A stretch of DNA of 5,070 nt, from the NCBI GenBank assembly GCA_900755865.1, contig CAAEHZ010000162.1, forward strand, positions 1 through 5,070, given 5' to 3'. The position numbers and the translations under genes were made by a program. The stretch is from Lachnospiraceae bacterium. Its GTDB lineage: Bacteria > Bacillota > Clostridia > Lachnospirales > Lachnospiraceae. Below the pieces are notes generated by a model. That model was not told the origin of the DNA, searched no databases, and saw only the letters and a list, made by a program, of their open reading frames with translations. Positions 1 to 5,070 of the stretch are shown here, piece after piece (position 1 is the stretch's first letter; every line of letters begins with the position of its first letter).

Positions 1-750
1 TTAAATTCTCAGGTTCTGGATGAATTAAATGCTGCTCTGGATGCAGTGGATTTAAAGGAAGTACGCTGTCTGGTTTTAACCGGAGCAGGTCAGAAATCCT
101 TTGTTGCCGGTGCTGACATTGCAGAAATGAGCACTCTGACAAAGGCAGAGGGAGAGGCTTTCGGCAAGAAGGGAAATGATGTATTCAGAAAGCTGGAAAC
201 ATTCCCGATTCCCGTCATTGCAGCAGTAAACGGCTTCGCTCTGGGCGGCGGCTGTGAGATTTCCATGAGCTGTGACATCAGACTCTGCTCTGACAATGCA
301 GTATTCGGACAGCCGGAGGTTGGTCTTGGGATTACACCCGGTTTCGGCGGTACTCAGAGACTGGCTCGTCTGGTAGGCGCAGGCATGGCAAAGCAGATGA
401 TTTATACAGCCCGCAATATCAAGGCGGCAGAAGCATATCGTATCGGTCTTGTGAATGAGGTTTACAGCGCAGAAACAGATGCAGAGGGCAATGTGGTAAA
501 GACTGCACAGGAGGTACTTCTGGCAGCGGCTGAGAAGATGGCAGCAGGTATTGCAAAGAATGCCCCCATTGCAGTGCGCAACTGCAAGAAGGCAATCAAC
601 GAGGGTCTGGATGCTTCCATGGATGAAGCAATCGTAATAGAAGAGAAGCTTTTCGGCGACTGCTTTGAAACAGAGGACCAGAAGTACGGAATGGCTTTTT
701 TCCTGGATAAGAATAAGGAAAAAGTAAAGGAACCCTTTAAGAACGCATAA
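1..750 (+). CDS. crt: 3-hydroxybutyryl-CoA dehydratase (crotonase), 5' partial
   Basis: Dehydrates 3-hydroxybutyryl-CoA to crotonyl-CoA in the cytoplasm, the middle step of butyryl-CoA synthesis. The frame is open from base 1; 249 residues are visible and the stop is at 748-750. The first visible residues (LNSQVLDELNAAL) match the family after its N-terminal strand, so about 27 residues are missing, judged against C. acetobutylicum Crt recalled from memory. The GTG at 46 is an internal Val codon, not the start. Crotonase-fold hallmarks are present: oxyanion-hole segment SFVAGADIAEM, then GFALGGGCE and FGQPEVGLGITPGFGGTQRL. The two catalytic glutamates of the family (rat Glu144/Glu164) correspond to codons 256-258 and 316-318, with the expected 20-residue spacing. 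A few extra residues follow GLVNEV (about 463-500). The position ahead of hbd and bcd favours the butyrate-pathway role over a generic enoyl-CoA hydratase. Confidence 0.96.
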   Translation, partial: LNSQVLDELNAALDAVDLKEVRCLVLTGAGQKSFVAGADIAEMSTLTKAEGEAFGKKGNDVFRKLETFPIPVIAAVNGFALGGGCEISMSCDIRLCSDNAVFGQPEVGLGITPGFGGTQRLARLVGAGMAKQMIYTARNIKAAEAYRIGLVNEVYSAETDAEGNVVKTAQEVLLAAAEKMAAGIAKNAPIAVRNCKKAINEGLDASMDEAIVIEEKLFGDCFETEDQKYGMAFFLDKNKEKVKEPFKNA

Positions 751-754
751 ACTG

Positions 755-781
755 TCCGGAGAAATATAAAAATGCTCCGGA
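755..781 (+). repeat. weak inverted/direct repeat in crt-hbd gap
   Basis: The self-complementary hexamer TCCGGA occurs at 755-760 and again at 776-781. It can be read as a direct repeat 21 bases apart or as a 6-bp stem with a 15-base A-rich loop. It lies just 5' of the hbd ribosome binding site at 788-794. No T-run follows, so it is not an intrinsic terminator. It may be a minor mRNA structure or chance. Confidence 0.3.
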
Positions 782-801
782 ACACATAAGGAGGATATAT
801 C

Positions 802-1641
802 ATGAAGGTAGGTATTATTGGCGCAGGTACCATGGGTGCCGGAATTGCACAGGCATTTGCCATGACAGACGGCTATGAGGTTTGTCTTTGCGATATCAAG
901 CAGGAATTTGCAGACGGCGGAAAGGCAAAGGTTTTAAAGAACCTGAATTTCCTGGTAGGCAAGGAAAAGATTACACAGGAGAAGGCTGATGCAGTAGCAG
1001 CAAAGATTGTTACCGGTCTGAAGGATATCTGTACAGACTGCGATATGGTTATCGAGGTTTGTCCTGAAAATATGGCAATCAAGAAGCAGACCTTTGCAGA
1101 GCTGCAGCAGATTGTAAAGAAGGATTGTATTTTTGCAACCAATACTTCTTCCCTTTCCATTACGGAAATGGGTAACGGTCTGGACCGTCCTCTGGTTGGT
1201 ATGCACTTCTTCAATCCCGCAGACAGAATGAAGCTGGTTGAGGTAATTGCAGGGGCAAATACTCCCGCTGACCTGGTAGAAAAGATTAAGACAATCGCTT
1301 CCGAGATTGGCAAGACTCCTGTTGAAGTCAACGAAGCAGCAGGCTTTGTTGTAAACAGAATCCTGATTCCCATGATTAACGAAGCAATCAACGTATATGC
1401 AGCAGGTGTTGCATCCGTTGCTGATATTGATGTGGCAATGCAGCTTGGCGCAAATCACCCCATGGGACCTCTGGCTCTGGGCGATTACATCGGACTGGAT
1501 ATCGTACTGGCAATTATGGAAGTTATCTTTGCAGAAACAGGCGATTCCAAGTATGCTCCCTCTCCTCTCTTAAGAAAGATGGTCAGAGCAGGCAAGCTGG
1601 GCAAGAAGACCGGAGAAGGCTTCTACAACTATAATAAGTAA
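802..1641 (+). CDS. hbd: 3-hydroxybutyryl-CoA dehydrogenase
   Basis: Reduces acetoacetyl-CoA to (S)-3-hydroxybutyryl-CoA with NAD(P)H, the step before Crt. The protein is 279 residues, close to the usual length of about 280. The N-terminal Rossmann domain opens with GIIGAGTMGAGIA (residues 4-16), the GxGxxG dinucleotide loop with Gly7, Gly9 and Gly12. Active-site residues align with the human enzyme (Ser137, His158, Glu170, Asn208) as Ser116 in NTSS, His135 in HFFNP, Glu147 in MKLVEV and Asn185 in GFVVNR. The C-terminal helical domain carries NHPMGPLALGDYIGLD (about 218-233) and ends with the family motif GKKTGEGFYNYNK. The start is fixed by AAGGAGG at 788-794, seven bases before the ATG, and by the Rossmann motif beginning right after it. 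The gap from crt is 51 bases. Placement between crt and bcd differs from C. acetobutylicum, where hbd is last. Cofactor preference (NADH or NADPH) cannot be read safely from the sequence. Confidence 0.97.
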   Translation: MKVGIIGAGTMGAGIAQAFAMTDGYEVCLCDIKQEFADGGKAKVLKNLNFLVGKEKITQEKADAVAAKIVTGLKDICTDCDMVIEVCPENMAIKKQTFAELQQIVKKDCIFATNTSSLSITEMGNGLDRPLVGMHFFNPADRMKLVEVIAGANTPADLVEKIKTIASEIGKTPVEVNEAAGFVVNRILIPMINEAINVYAAGVASVADIDVAMQLGANHPMGPLALGDYIGLDIVLAIMEVIFAETGDSKYAPSPLLRKMVRAGKLGKKTGEGFYNYNK

Positions 1642-1653
1642 AATAATGAGCCA

Positions 1654-1689
1654 TAAGAACCCACCATGTAAAATACAGGCGGGTTCTTA
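1654..1689 (+). promoter_or_regulatory. long hairpin in hbd-bcd gap
   Basis: A perfect 9-bp stem TAAGAACCC (1654-1662) / GGGTTCTTA (1681-1689) continues inward. After an A-C mismatch come 2 bp (CC 1664-1665 / GG 1678-1679), a bulged A, and 4 bp (TGTA 1667-1670 / TACA 1674-1677) around an AAA loop. That gives 15 pairs within 36 bases, which is unlikely by chance. It starts 12 bases after the hbd stop. No T-run follows directly, so by itself it resembles an mRNA stability or processing element, or the first part of an attenuator with the hairpin at 1694-1709. Confidence 0.7.
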
Positions 1690-1693
1690 GTGC

Positions 1694-1716
1694 GCCTTAA
1701 GGCGAAGGCTTTTTTC
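1694..1716 (+). terminator. possible weak intrinsic terminator or attenuator inside the operon
   Basis: GCCTT (1694-1698) pairs with AAGGC (1705-1709) across a 6-base loop and is followed at once by six T's (1710-1715). The same stretch holds a perfect 12-base palindrome at 1693-1704 that could form a competing CGCC/GGCG hairpin with a TTAA loop. The two folds exclude each other, and only the first abuts the T-run. The stem is short, so termination would probably be partial. This would lower bcd-etfBA transcript relative to crt-hbd, unless the T-run is fortuitous. Confidence 0.45.
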
Positions 1717-1734
1717 TTGTAAAACAAAACAGAT

Positions 1735-1740
1735 GGAGGA
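1735..1740 (+). promoter_or_regulatory. bcd ribosome binding site, long spacing
   Basis: GGAGGA lies ten bases (from GGAGG) before the bcd ATG at 1750, slightly longer than the 7-8 bases of the other genes here. A second AAAAGG at 1743-1748 is too close to the ATG to be the main site. The strong upstream core supports 1750 as the start. Confidence 0.75.
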
Positions 1741-1749
1741 TTAAAAGGC

Positions 1750-2916
1750 ATGGATTTCACAGTATCCAAAAAACATGAGATGGCAAGACAGCTCTTTAGA
1801 GATTTTGCTGAAAACGAAGTAAAGCCTCTTGCGCAGGAAGTGGACGAGGAAGAACGCTTCCCCAGAGAAACAGTTGAGAAGATGGCAAAGTACGGATTTC
1901 TTGGTATTCCCGTTCCCAAGGAGTATGGCGGACAGGGCTGCGATATCTTAACTTATGTTATGTGTGTTGAGGAGCTTTCCAAAGTATGCGGTACCACAGG
2001 CGTTATCGTTTCCGCTCATACATCCCTTTGCATTGACCCGATTCTTACCTATGGTACAGAAGACCAGAAGAAGAAATATGTACCCGATTTGGCAAGCGGA
2101 AAGAAGCTTGGCGCATTCGGTCTGACCGAGCCCGGCGCAGGTACTGATGCACAGGGACAGCAGACAAAGGCTGTTCTGGATGGTGACGAGTGGGTTATCA
2201 ACGGTTCCAAGTGTTTTATCACAAACGGTAAGGAAGCAGATGTTTATATCGTTATCGCTGTTACCGGCATTATCGAGAAGAACGGCAGAAAGATGAAGGA
2301 GATTTCTTCCTTTATCGTAGAGAAGGGCACTCCCGGCTTTACCTTTGGCACAAAGGAAAAGAAGATGGGTATCCGCGGTTCATCCACCTATGAACTGATT
2401 TTCACAGACTGCCGTATTCCGAAGGAAAATCTGCTCGGTAAGCAGGGACAGGGCTTCAAGATTGCAATGCATACTCTGGACGGCGGACGTATCGGTATCG
2501 CTGCACAGGCACTCGGTATTGCAGAGGGCGCTCTGGAAAGAACCGTTGCCTATACAAAAGAAAGAAAGCAGTTCGGCAAGTCCATCAGCGGTTTCCAGAA
2601 TACCCAGTTCCAGCTTGCTGATATGGCAACAAAGGTAGAAGCTGCGAAGATGCTGGTTTACAAGGCTGCCCTGAAGAAGGACGAATACAGAACCAACCCG
2701 AAGATTTCCTATTCCGAGGAAGCTGCCATGGCAAAGCTGTATGCGGCAGAGGTTGCGATGGACGTAACAACAAAGGCAGTTCAGTTACACGGCGGATATG
2801 GTTACATCAGAGAGTACGATGTTGAGCGTATGATGCGTGATGCAAAGATTACCGAGATTTATGAAGGAACCTCTGAAGTTCAGAGAATGGTTATCTCTGC
2901 ATCCTTGTTGAAGTAA
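1750..2916 (+). CDS. bcd: butyryl-CoA dehydrogenase (short-chain acyl-CoA dehydrogenase)
   Basis: FAD enzyme that reduces crotonyl-CoA to butyryl-CoA; in anaerobes it works in a cytoplasmic complex with EtfB/EtfA. The protein is 388 residues, slightly above the usual length of about 380. The extra length seems to lie in the middle beta-domain (around 181-195) and near 319-331. N-terminal helical domain about 1-120; beta-domain with [14 protein letters not shown] (130-143), [13 protein letters not shown] (148-160) and MGIRGSS (206-212); C-terminal helical domain with [12 protein letters not shown] (268-279), [20 protein letters not shown] (355-374 region) and [11 protein letters not shown]. 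The Glu of YEGT, residue 372 (codon 2863-2865), matches the catalytic base (Glu367 in Megasphaera elsdenii Bcd). It starts 108 bases after hbd and ends 26 bases before etfB. The adjacent etfBA makes crotonyl-CoA-reducing Bcd much more likely than a catabolic acyl-CoA dehydrogenase. Confidence 0.96.
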   Translation: MDFTVSKKHEMARQLFRDFAENEVKPLAQEVDEEERFPRETVEKMAKYGFLGIPVPKEYGGQGCDILTYVMCVEELSKVCGTTGVIVSAHTSLCIDPILTYGTEDQKKKYVPDLASGKKLGAFGLTEPGAGTDAQGQQTKAVLDGDEWVINGSKCFITNGKEADVYIVIAVTGIIEKNGRKMKEISSFIVEKGTPGFTFGTKEKKMGIRGSSTYELIFTDCRIPKENLLGKQGQGFKIAMHTLDGGRIGIAAQALGIAEGALERTVAYTKERKQFGKSISGFQNTQFQLADMATKVEAAKMLVYKAALKKDEYRTNPKISYSEEAAMAKLYAAEVAMDVTTKAVQLHGGYGYIREYDVERMMRDAKITEIYEGTSEVQRMVISASLLK

Positions 2917-2942
2917 ATAGAAGATTAAAAGGAGAAAAAACA

Positions 2943-3728
2943 ATGAAGATTGTTGTTTGTATTAAACAGGTGCCTGATACAAAGGGCGGCGTTAAATTTA
3001 ATCCGGACGGAACGCTTGACAGAGGAGCCATGCTTGCCATCATGAACCCTGATGACAAGGCAGGTCTGGAAGCAGCCTTGAGATTAAAGGATGAGTTCGG
3101 CGCAGAGGTTACTGTATTGACAATGGGACTTCCCAAGGCAGCAGACGTACTGCGGGAAGCAATCGCCATGGGCGCAGACAGGGGAATTCTTGTTACCGAC
3201 AGAGTACTGGGCGGTGCAGATACCTGGGCAACCTCTACTACCATTGCCGGCGCTCTGAGAAATATTGATTATGATTTGATTATTACCGGACGTCAGGCAA
3301 TCGACGGAGATACCGCACAGGTAGGCCCCCAGATTGCAGAGCATCTTGGTATTCCGGTTATTTCCTATGCACAGAATATTAAGGTAGATGGAGATAAAGT
3401 AATTGTACAAAGACAGTATGATGACAGATATCATGTGCTGGAAGCAAAAATGCCTTGCCTGATCACTGCTCTTTCTGAACTGAACGAGCCCAGATACATG
3501 ACTCCCGGCGGAATTTTCGATGCCTGCGAGGCAGAGATTACAACATGGGGCAGAGCTGATTTGAAGGATGTTGACGACAGCAACCTTGGACTGAAAGGTT
3601 CTCCGACCAAGATTGCAAAGGCATCTGACAAGGTTCGTAAGGGAGCAGGAGAGAAGGTTGTTCCTGATTCCACAGAGGACGCAGTTGCTTATATTGTTGG
3701 TAAATTCAAAGAGAAGCATATTATCTAA
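2943..3728 (+). CDS. etfB: electron transfer flavoprotein, beta subunit
   Basis: Partner of EtfA; the heterodimer carries electrons from NADH to Bcd. In anaerobic Bcd-Etf systems EtfB holds the FAD that bifurcates electrons between crotonyl-CoA and ferredoxin, whereas the respiratory-type subunit binds AMP. The protein is 261 residues, the usual size. It opens MKIVVCIKQVPDT, followed by MNPDDKAGLEAAL (34-46), DRVLGGADTWATS (86-98) and the nucleotide-binding signature GRQAIDGDTAQVGP (116-129). The C-terminal arm after TTWGRADL (about 200 onward) is the part that in this family wraps the partner subunit. Its similarity to clostridial EtfB and its position after bcd favour the bifurcating type, but this is inferred, not proven. 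The start is supported by AAAAGGAG at 2927-2934, eight bases before the ATG. etfA follows after 17 bases, which suggests coupled, balanced translation. Confidence 0.95.
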   Translation: MKIVVCIKQVPDTKGGVKFNPDGTLDRGAMLAIMNPDDKAGLEAALRLKDEFGAEVTVLTMGLPKAADVLREAIAMGADRGILVTDRVLGGADTWATSTTIAGALRNIDYDLIITGRQAIDGDTAQVGPQIAEHLGIPVISYAQNIKVDGDKVIVQRQYDDRYHVLEAKMPCLITALSELNEPRYMTPGGIFDACEAEITTWGRADLKDVDDSNLGLKGSPTKIAKASDKVRKGAGEKVVPDSTEDAVAYIVGKFKEKHII

Positions 3729-3745
3729 GCAAAAGGAGAATAGGC

Positions 3746-4801
3746 ATGATAACGAAAAATTTGGAAGAATACAAGGGTGTATTTGTGTTTGCCCAGCAGG
3801 TAGATAATGAAATCAGCGGTATCGCATTTGAACTGCTTGGAAAAGGAAAAGAACTGGCTGGAAAGCTTGGCACAGAGGTCGCTGCCGTACTGATTGGATA
3901 TCAGGTAAAGGGACTTGCAGATAAGCTGGCTGAATATGGCGCAGACAGGGTAATCGTAGTAGATGACCCGGAACTGGAAACTTATAGAACAGAGCCTTAT
4001 GCACACGCACTTGCTTCTGTTATCAACCAGTATAAGCCGGAAATCGTTCTGGTAGGTGCAACCGCTATCGGAAGAGATTTGGGCCCTACCGTTTCCGCAA
4101 GAGTACAGACCGGTCTGACAGCAGACTGTACCGTATTGGAAATCGGTGATTTCCCTCTGGCAGCTATTCCCGGACAGGAGCAGAAGCACAATCAGCTTCT
4201 GATGACCCGTCCTGCATTCGGTGGAAATACCATCGCAACCATCGCCTGCCCGGATAACCGTCCCCAGATGGCAACTGTACGTCCCGGTGTTATGCAGAAG
4301 CTGGCACCTGTTGCAGGGGCGAAGGCTGTTGTAGAGGAGTACAATCCCGGATTTACACCGAATAACAAATATGTCACCATCAAAGAGGTTGTAAAGGCAG
4401 TTTCCAATACAGTAGATATCATGGACGCAAAGGTTCTGGTATCCGGCGGACGTGGTGTGGGAAGTGCTGAGAACTTCAAGATTCTGGATGATTTGGCAGA
4501 GGTTATGGGTGGTACCGTATCCTGTTCCCGTGCCGTTGTAGATAACGGCTGGAAGCCCAAGGATTTACAGGTTGGTCAGACCGGTAAGACGGTTCGTCCT
4601 CAGATTTACTTCGCAATCGGTATTTCCGGAGCCATCCAGCATGTAGCAGGTATGGAAGAGTCCGACATCATCGTTGCAATCAACAAGGATGAAACTGCTC
4701 CTATCTTTGATGTGGCAGATTACGGCATTGTAGGAGATTTGAATAAAATCGTTCCTGCCCTGACAGCAGCATTAAAGGCGGAAAAGGCAAATAAGCAGTA
4801 G
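3746..4801 (+). CDS. etfA: electron transfer flavoprotein, alpha subunit
   Basis: Large subunit of the Etf that serves Bcd; its C-terminal domain binds the FAD that shuttles electrons to the dehydrogenase. The protein is 351 residues. The N-terminal alpha/beta domain runs to about 200 and includes [20 protein letters not shown] (104-123). The C-terminal FAD domain shows [10 protein letters not shown] (231-240), SRAVVDNGW (261-269), [11 protein letters not shown] (275-285), GISGAIQH (292-299) and [20 protein letters not shown] (312-331), all intact. It lacks the N-terminal ferredoxin-like Fe-S extension found in some clostridial EtfA proteins. The start is set by AAAAGGAG at 3731-3738, seven bases before the ATG, and the N-terminus reads as a normal EtfA beginning ([10 protein letters not shown]). 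It is the last gene of the operon: a strong terminator begins 29 bases after its TAG stop. Confidence 0.96.
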   Translation: MITKNLEEYKGVFVFAQQVDNEISGIAFELLGKGKELAGKLGTEVAAVLIGYQVKGLADKLAEYGADRVIVVDDPELETYRTEPYAHALASVINQYKPEIVLVGATAIGRDLGPTVSARVQTGLTADCTVLEIGDFPLAAIPGQEQKHNQLLMTRPAFGGNTIATIACPDNRPQMATVRPGVMQKLAPVAGAKAVVEEYNPGFTPNNKYVTIKEVVKAVSNTVDIMDAKVLVSGGRGVGSAENFKILDDLAEVMGGTVSCSRAVVDNGWKPKDLQVGQTGKTVRPQIYFAIGISGAIQHVAGMEESDIIVAINKDETAPIFDVADYGIVGDLNKIVPALTAALKAEKANKQ

Positions 4802-4829
4802 AAATAATAGGCGTTAAAAATAAAATCAG

Positions 4830-4880
4830 ACACCGCCGGCTTTCCCTGATAAAAGGGAAAAGCGGCGGTGTTTTTCTTTT
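4830..4880 (+). terminator. intrinsic terminator of the crt-etfA operon
   Basis: The lower stem ACACCGCCG (4830-4838) / CGGCGGTGT (4863-4871) is a perfect 9 bp. After a small internal bulge the upper stem TTTCCCT (4841-4847) / AGGGAAA (4854-4860) closes a 6-base loop. The sequence then runs TTTTTCTTTT (4871-4880). This is a textbook Rho-independent terminator. On the other strand the hairpin is followed by a T-rich stretch (complement of 4829-4815), so weak termination of leftward transcripts is also possible. Confidence 0.93.
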
Positions 4881-4894
4881 CTTCTTCCATAATA

Positions 4895-4937
4895 AGATAT
4901 GAGGGTCAAAAGGTACTTTGCCCCTCATTTGATATCT
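4895..4937. repeat. imperfect inverted repeat / stem-loop
   Basis: ATGAGGG (4899-4905) pairs with CCCTCAT (4922-4928). After one mismatch CAAA (4907-4910) pairs with TTTG (4917-4920) around the loop AGGTAC. Outside, AGAT at 4895-4898 can pair with ATCT at 4934-4937 across a bulge. No T-run follows on the + strand. It lies 14 bases beyond the operon terminator's T-tract. Confidence 0.65.
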
Positions 4938-4939
4938 AC

Positions 4940-4974
4940 GAATTACTTCGCTGCCAAAGCAGCTTCTGTAATTC
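4940..4974. repeat. two-part inverted repeat / stem-loop
   Basis: GAATTAC (4940-4946) pairs perfectly with GTAATTC (4968-4974). Inside, GCTGC (4950-4954) pairs with GCAGC (4959-4963) around the loop CAAA. The stems are separated by an internal loop of TTC against TTCT. Twelve pairs in 35 bases suggest real structure. Confidence 0.6.
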
Positions 4975-4994
4975 TAAAACATTCGGAATCCGCT

Positions 4995-5011
4995 GATTTA
5001 CTGCGTAAATC
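4995..5011. repeat. short perfect hairpin
   Basis: GATTTAC (4995-5001) and GTAAATC (5005-5011) are perfectly complementary around a 3-base loop TGC. No T-run follows on either strand, so it is not a terminator. It is the third of four consecutive inverted repeats after the operon. Confidence 0.55.
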
Positions 5012-5025
5012 GCTACTTCCTTATG

Positions 5026-5066
5026 TTTTGCGGGTTCCAAGGTCTTTCACCCACTTATGTGCAAAA
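5026..5066. repeat. nested inverted repeat at the window edge
   Basis: TTTTGC (5026-5031) is complementary to GCAAAA (5061-5066). Directly inside, GGGT (5032-5035) pairs with ACCC (5049-5052), leaving 5053-5060 as a bulge. CTTATGT also occurs twice as a direct repeat (5020-5026 and 5054-5060). The sequence may continue past the end of the window. Confidence 0.4.
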
Positions 5067-5070
5067 GGAA

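Larger units (their letters stand above)
4895..5070. other. hairpin-rich intergenic tail, possible dispersed element or structured RNA
   Basis: After the operon terminator I find no gene with a ribosome binding site and family resemblance. The stretch instead packs successive inverted repeats at 4895-4937, 4940-4974, 4995-5011 and 5026-5066. Two overlapping minus-strand frames are open for short distances (5046-4936 and 5020-4943) and read like protein, but neither has a credible start or an identifiable family. Such a pattern is typical of short repeated intergenic elements whose chance frames get annotated as tiny hypothetical proteins. It could also be a small RNA, or the worn 3' end of a leftward gene whose body lies beyond the window. 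The element runs off the window edge. The element reading is an inference; the inverted repeats are directly visible. Confidence 0.35.

Noticed and set aside
46..48. GTG as the start of crt
   Set aside because: The same frame is open and crotonase-like from base 1 (LNSQVLDELNAAL), no ribosome binding site precedes 46, and a start there would delete part of the conserved fold. It is an internal Val codon.
873..1458. Two long minus-strand open frames across hbd (873-1391 and 934-1458)
   Set aside because: They lie wholly within a confidently identified + strand gene, have compositions typical of antisense frames (rich in Ser, Cys, Ile) and resemble no family I know.
1717..1749. An internal promoter ahead of bcd
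   Set aside because: I looked for a -35/-10 pair after the T-run and found only A-rich sequence leading to the ribosome binding site, with no convincing TATAAT-like box at proper spacing.
3613..3807. A + strand 64-codon frame bridging etfB and etfA
   Set aside because: It is out of frame with both genes, overlaps their confirmed ends, and has no ribosome binding site or family resemblance.
3084..4189. Minus-strand open frames across etfB and etfA (3084-3719 and 3725-4189)
   Set aside because: They mirror the codon pattern of etfB and etfA, are Cys/Ser-rich and have no recognisable domain.
4701..4928. Minus-strand 75-codon frame running through the operon terminator
   Set aside because: It crosses the terminator hairpin and the end of etfA, and its middle is a low-complexity K/F/P run produced by the T-tract and stem. 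There is no credible ribosome binding site.
5023..5070. A + strand ATG at 5023 opening a 16-codon frame to the window edge
   Set aside because: The bases before it (GCTACTTCCTT) contain no ribosome binding site and it sits inside the inverted-repeat region. It is too short to judge without the following sequence.

Overview
The window is most of a butyryl-CoA synthesis operon from an anaerobic Firmicute. All genes lie on the + strand in the order crt (5' end cut off by the window), hbd, bcd, etfB, etfA. Moderate GC content, strong GGAGG-type ribosome binding sites, tight spacing and the order crt-hbd-bcd-etfB-etfA point to a butyrate-producing member of the Lachnospiraceae or a close clostridial relative. 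From memory, the order thl-crt-hbd-bcd-etfB-etfA is known in Butyrivibrio, Roseburia and Coprococcus-type gut bacteria, whereas Clostridium acetobutylicum places hbd last. The genus cannot be fixed from this sequence.

Layout: 1-750 crt without about its first 27 codons; 751-801 a short gap with a weak inverted repeat; 802-1641 hbd; 1642-1749 a 108-base gap, the longest inside the operon, holding a 15-bp interrupted hairpin followed by a small terminator-like hairpin and six T's; 1750-2916 bcd; 2943-3728 etfB; 3746-4801 etfA; 4830-4880 a strong intrinsic terminator ending the operon. The last 190 bases (about 4881-5070) hold no convincing gene but are dense in inverted repeats, and may be a dispersed structured element or an RNA.

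How the genes work together: Hbd reduces acetoacetyl-CoA to 3-hydroxybutyryl-CoA, Crt dehydrates it to crotonyl-CoA, and Bcd with EtfB/EtfA reduces crotonyl-CoA to butyryl-CoA. In anaerobes of this type the Bcd-Etf complex couples this exergonic reduction by NADH to the reduction of ferredoxin (flavin-based electron bifurcation). Thiolase (thl) would be expected just upstream of the window. The enzymes that release butyrate (butyryl-CoA:acetate CoA-transferase or Ptb-Buk) are not here.

The five genes are a well-known system and look intact, with the expected catalytic residues. I see no previously undescribed system. The two places that the annotation does not explain are the hbd-bcd gap and the structured tail after the operon terminator.
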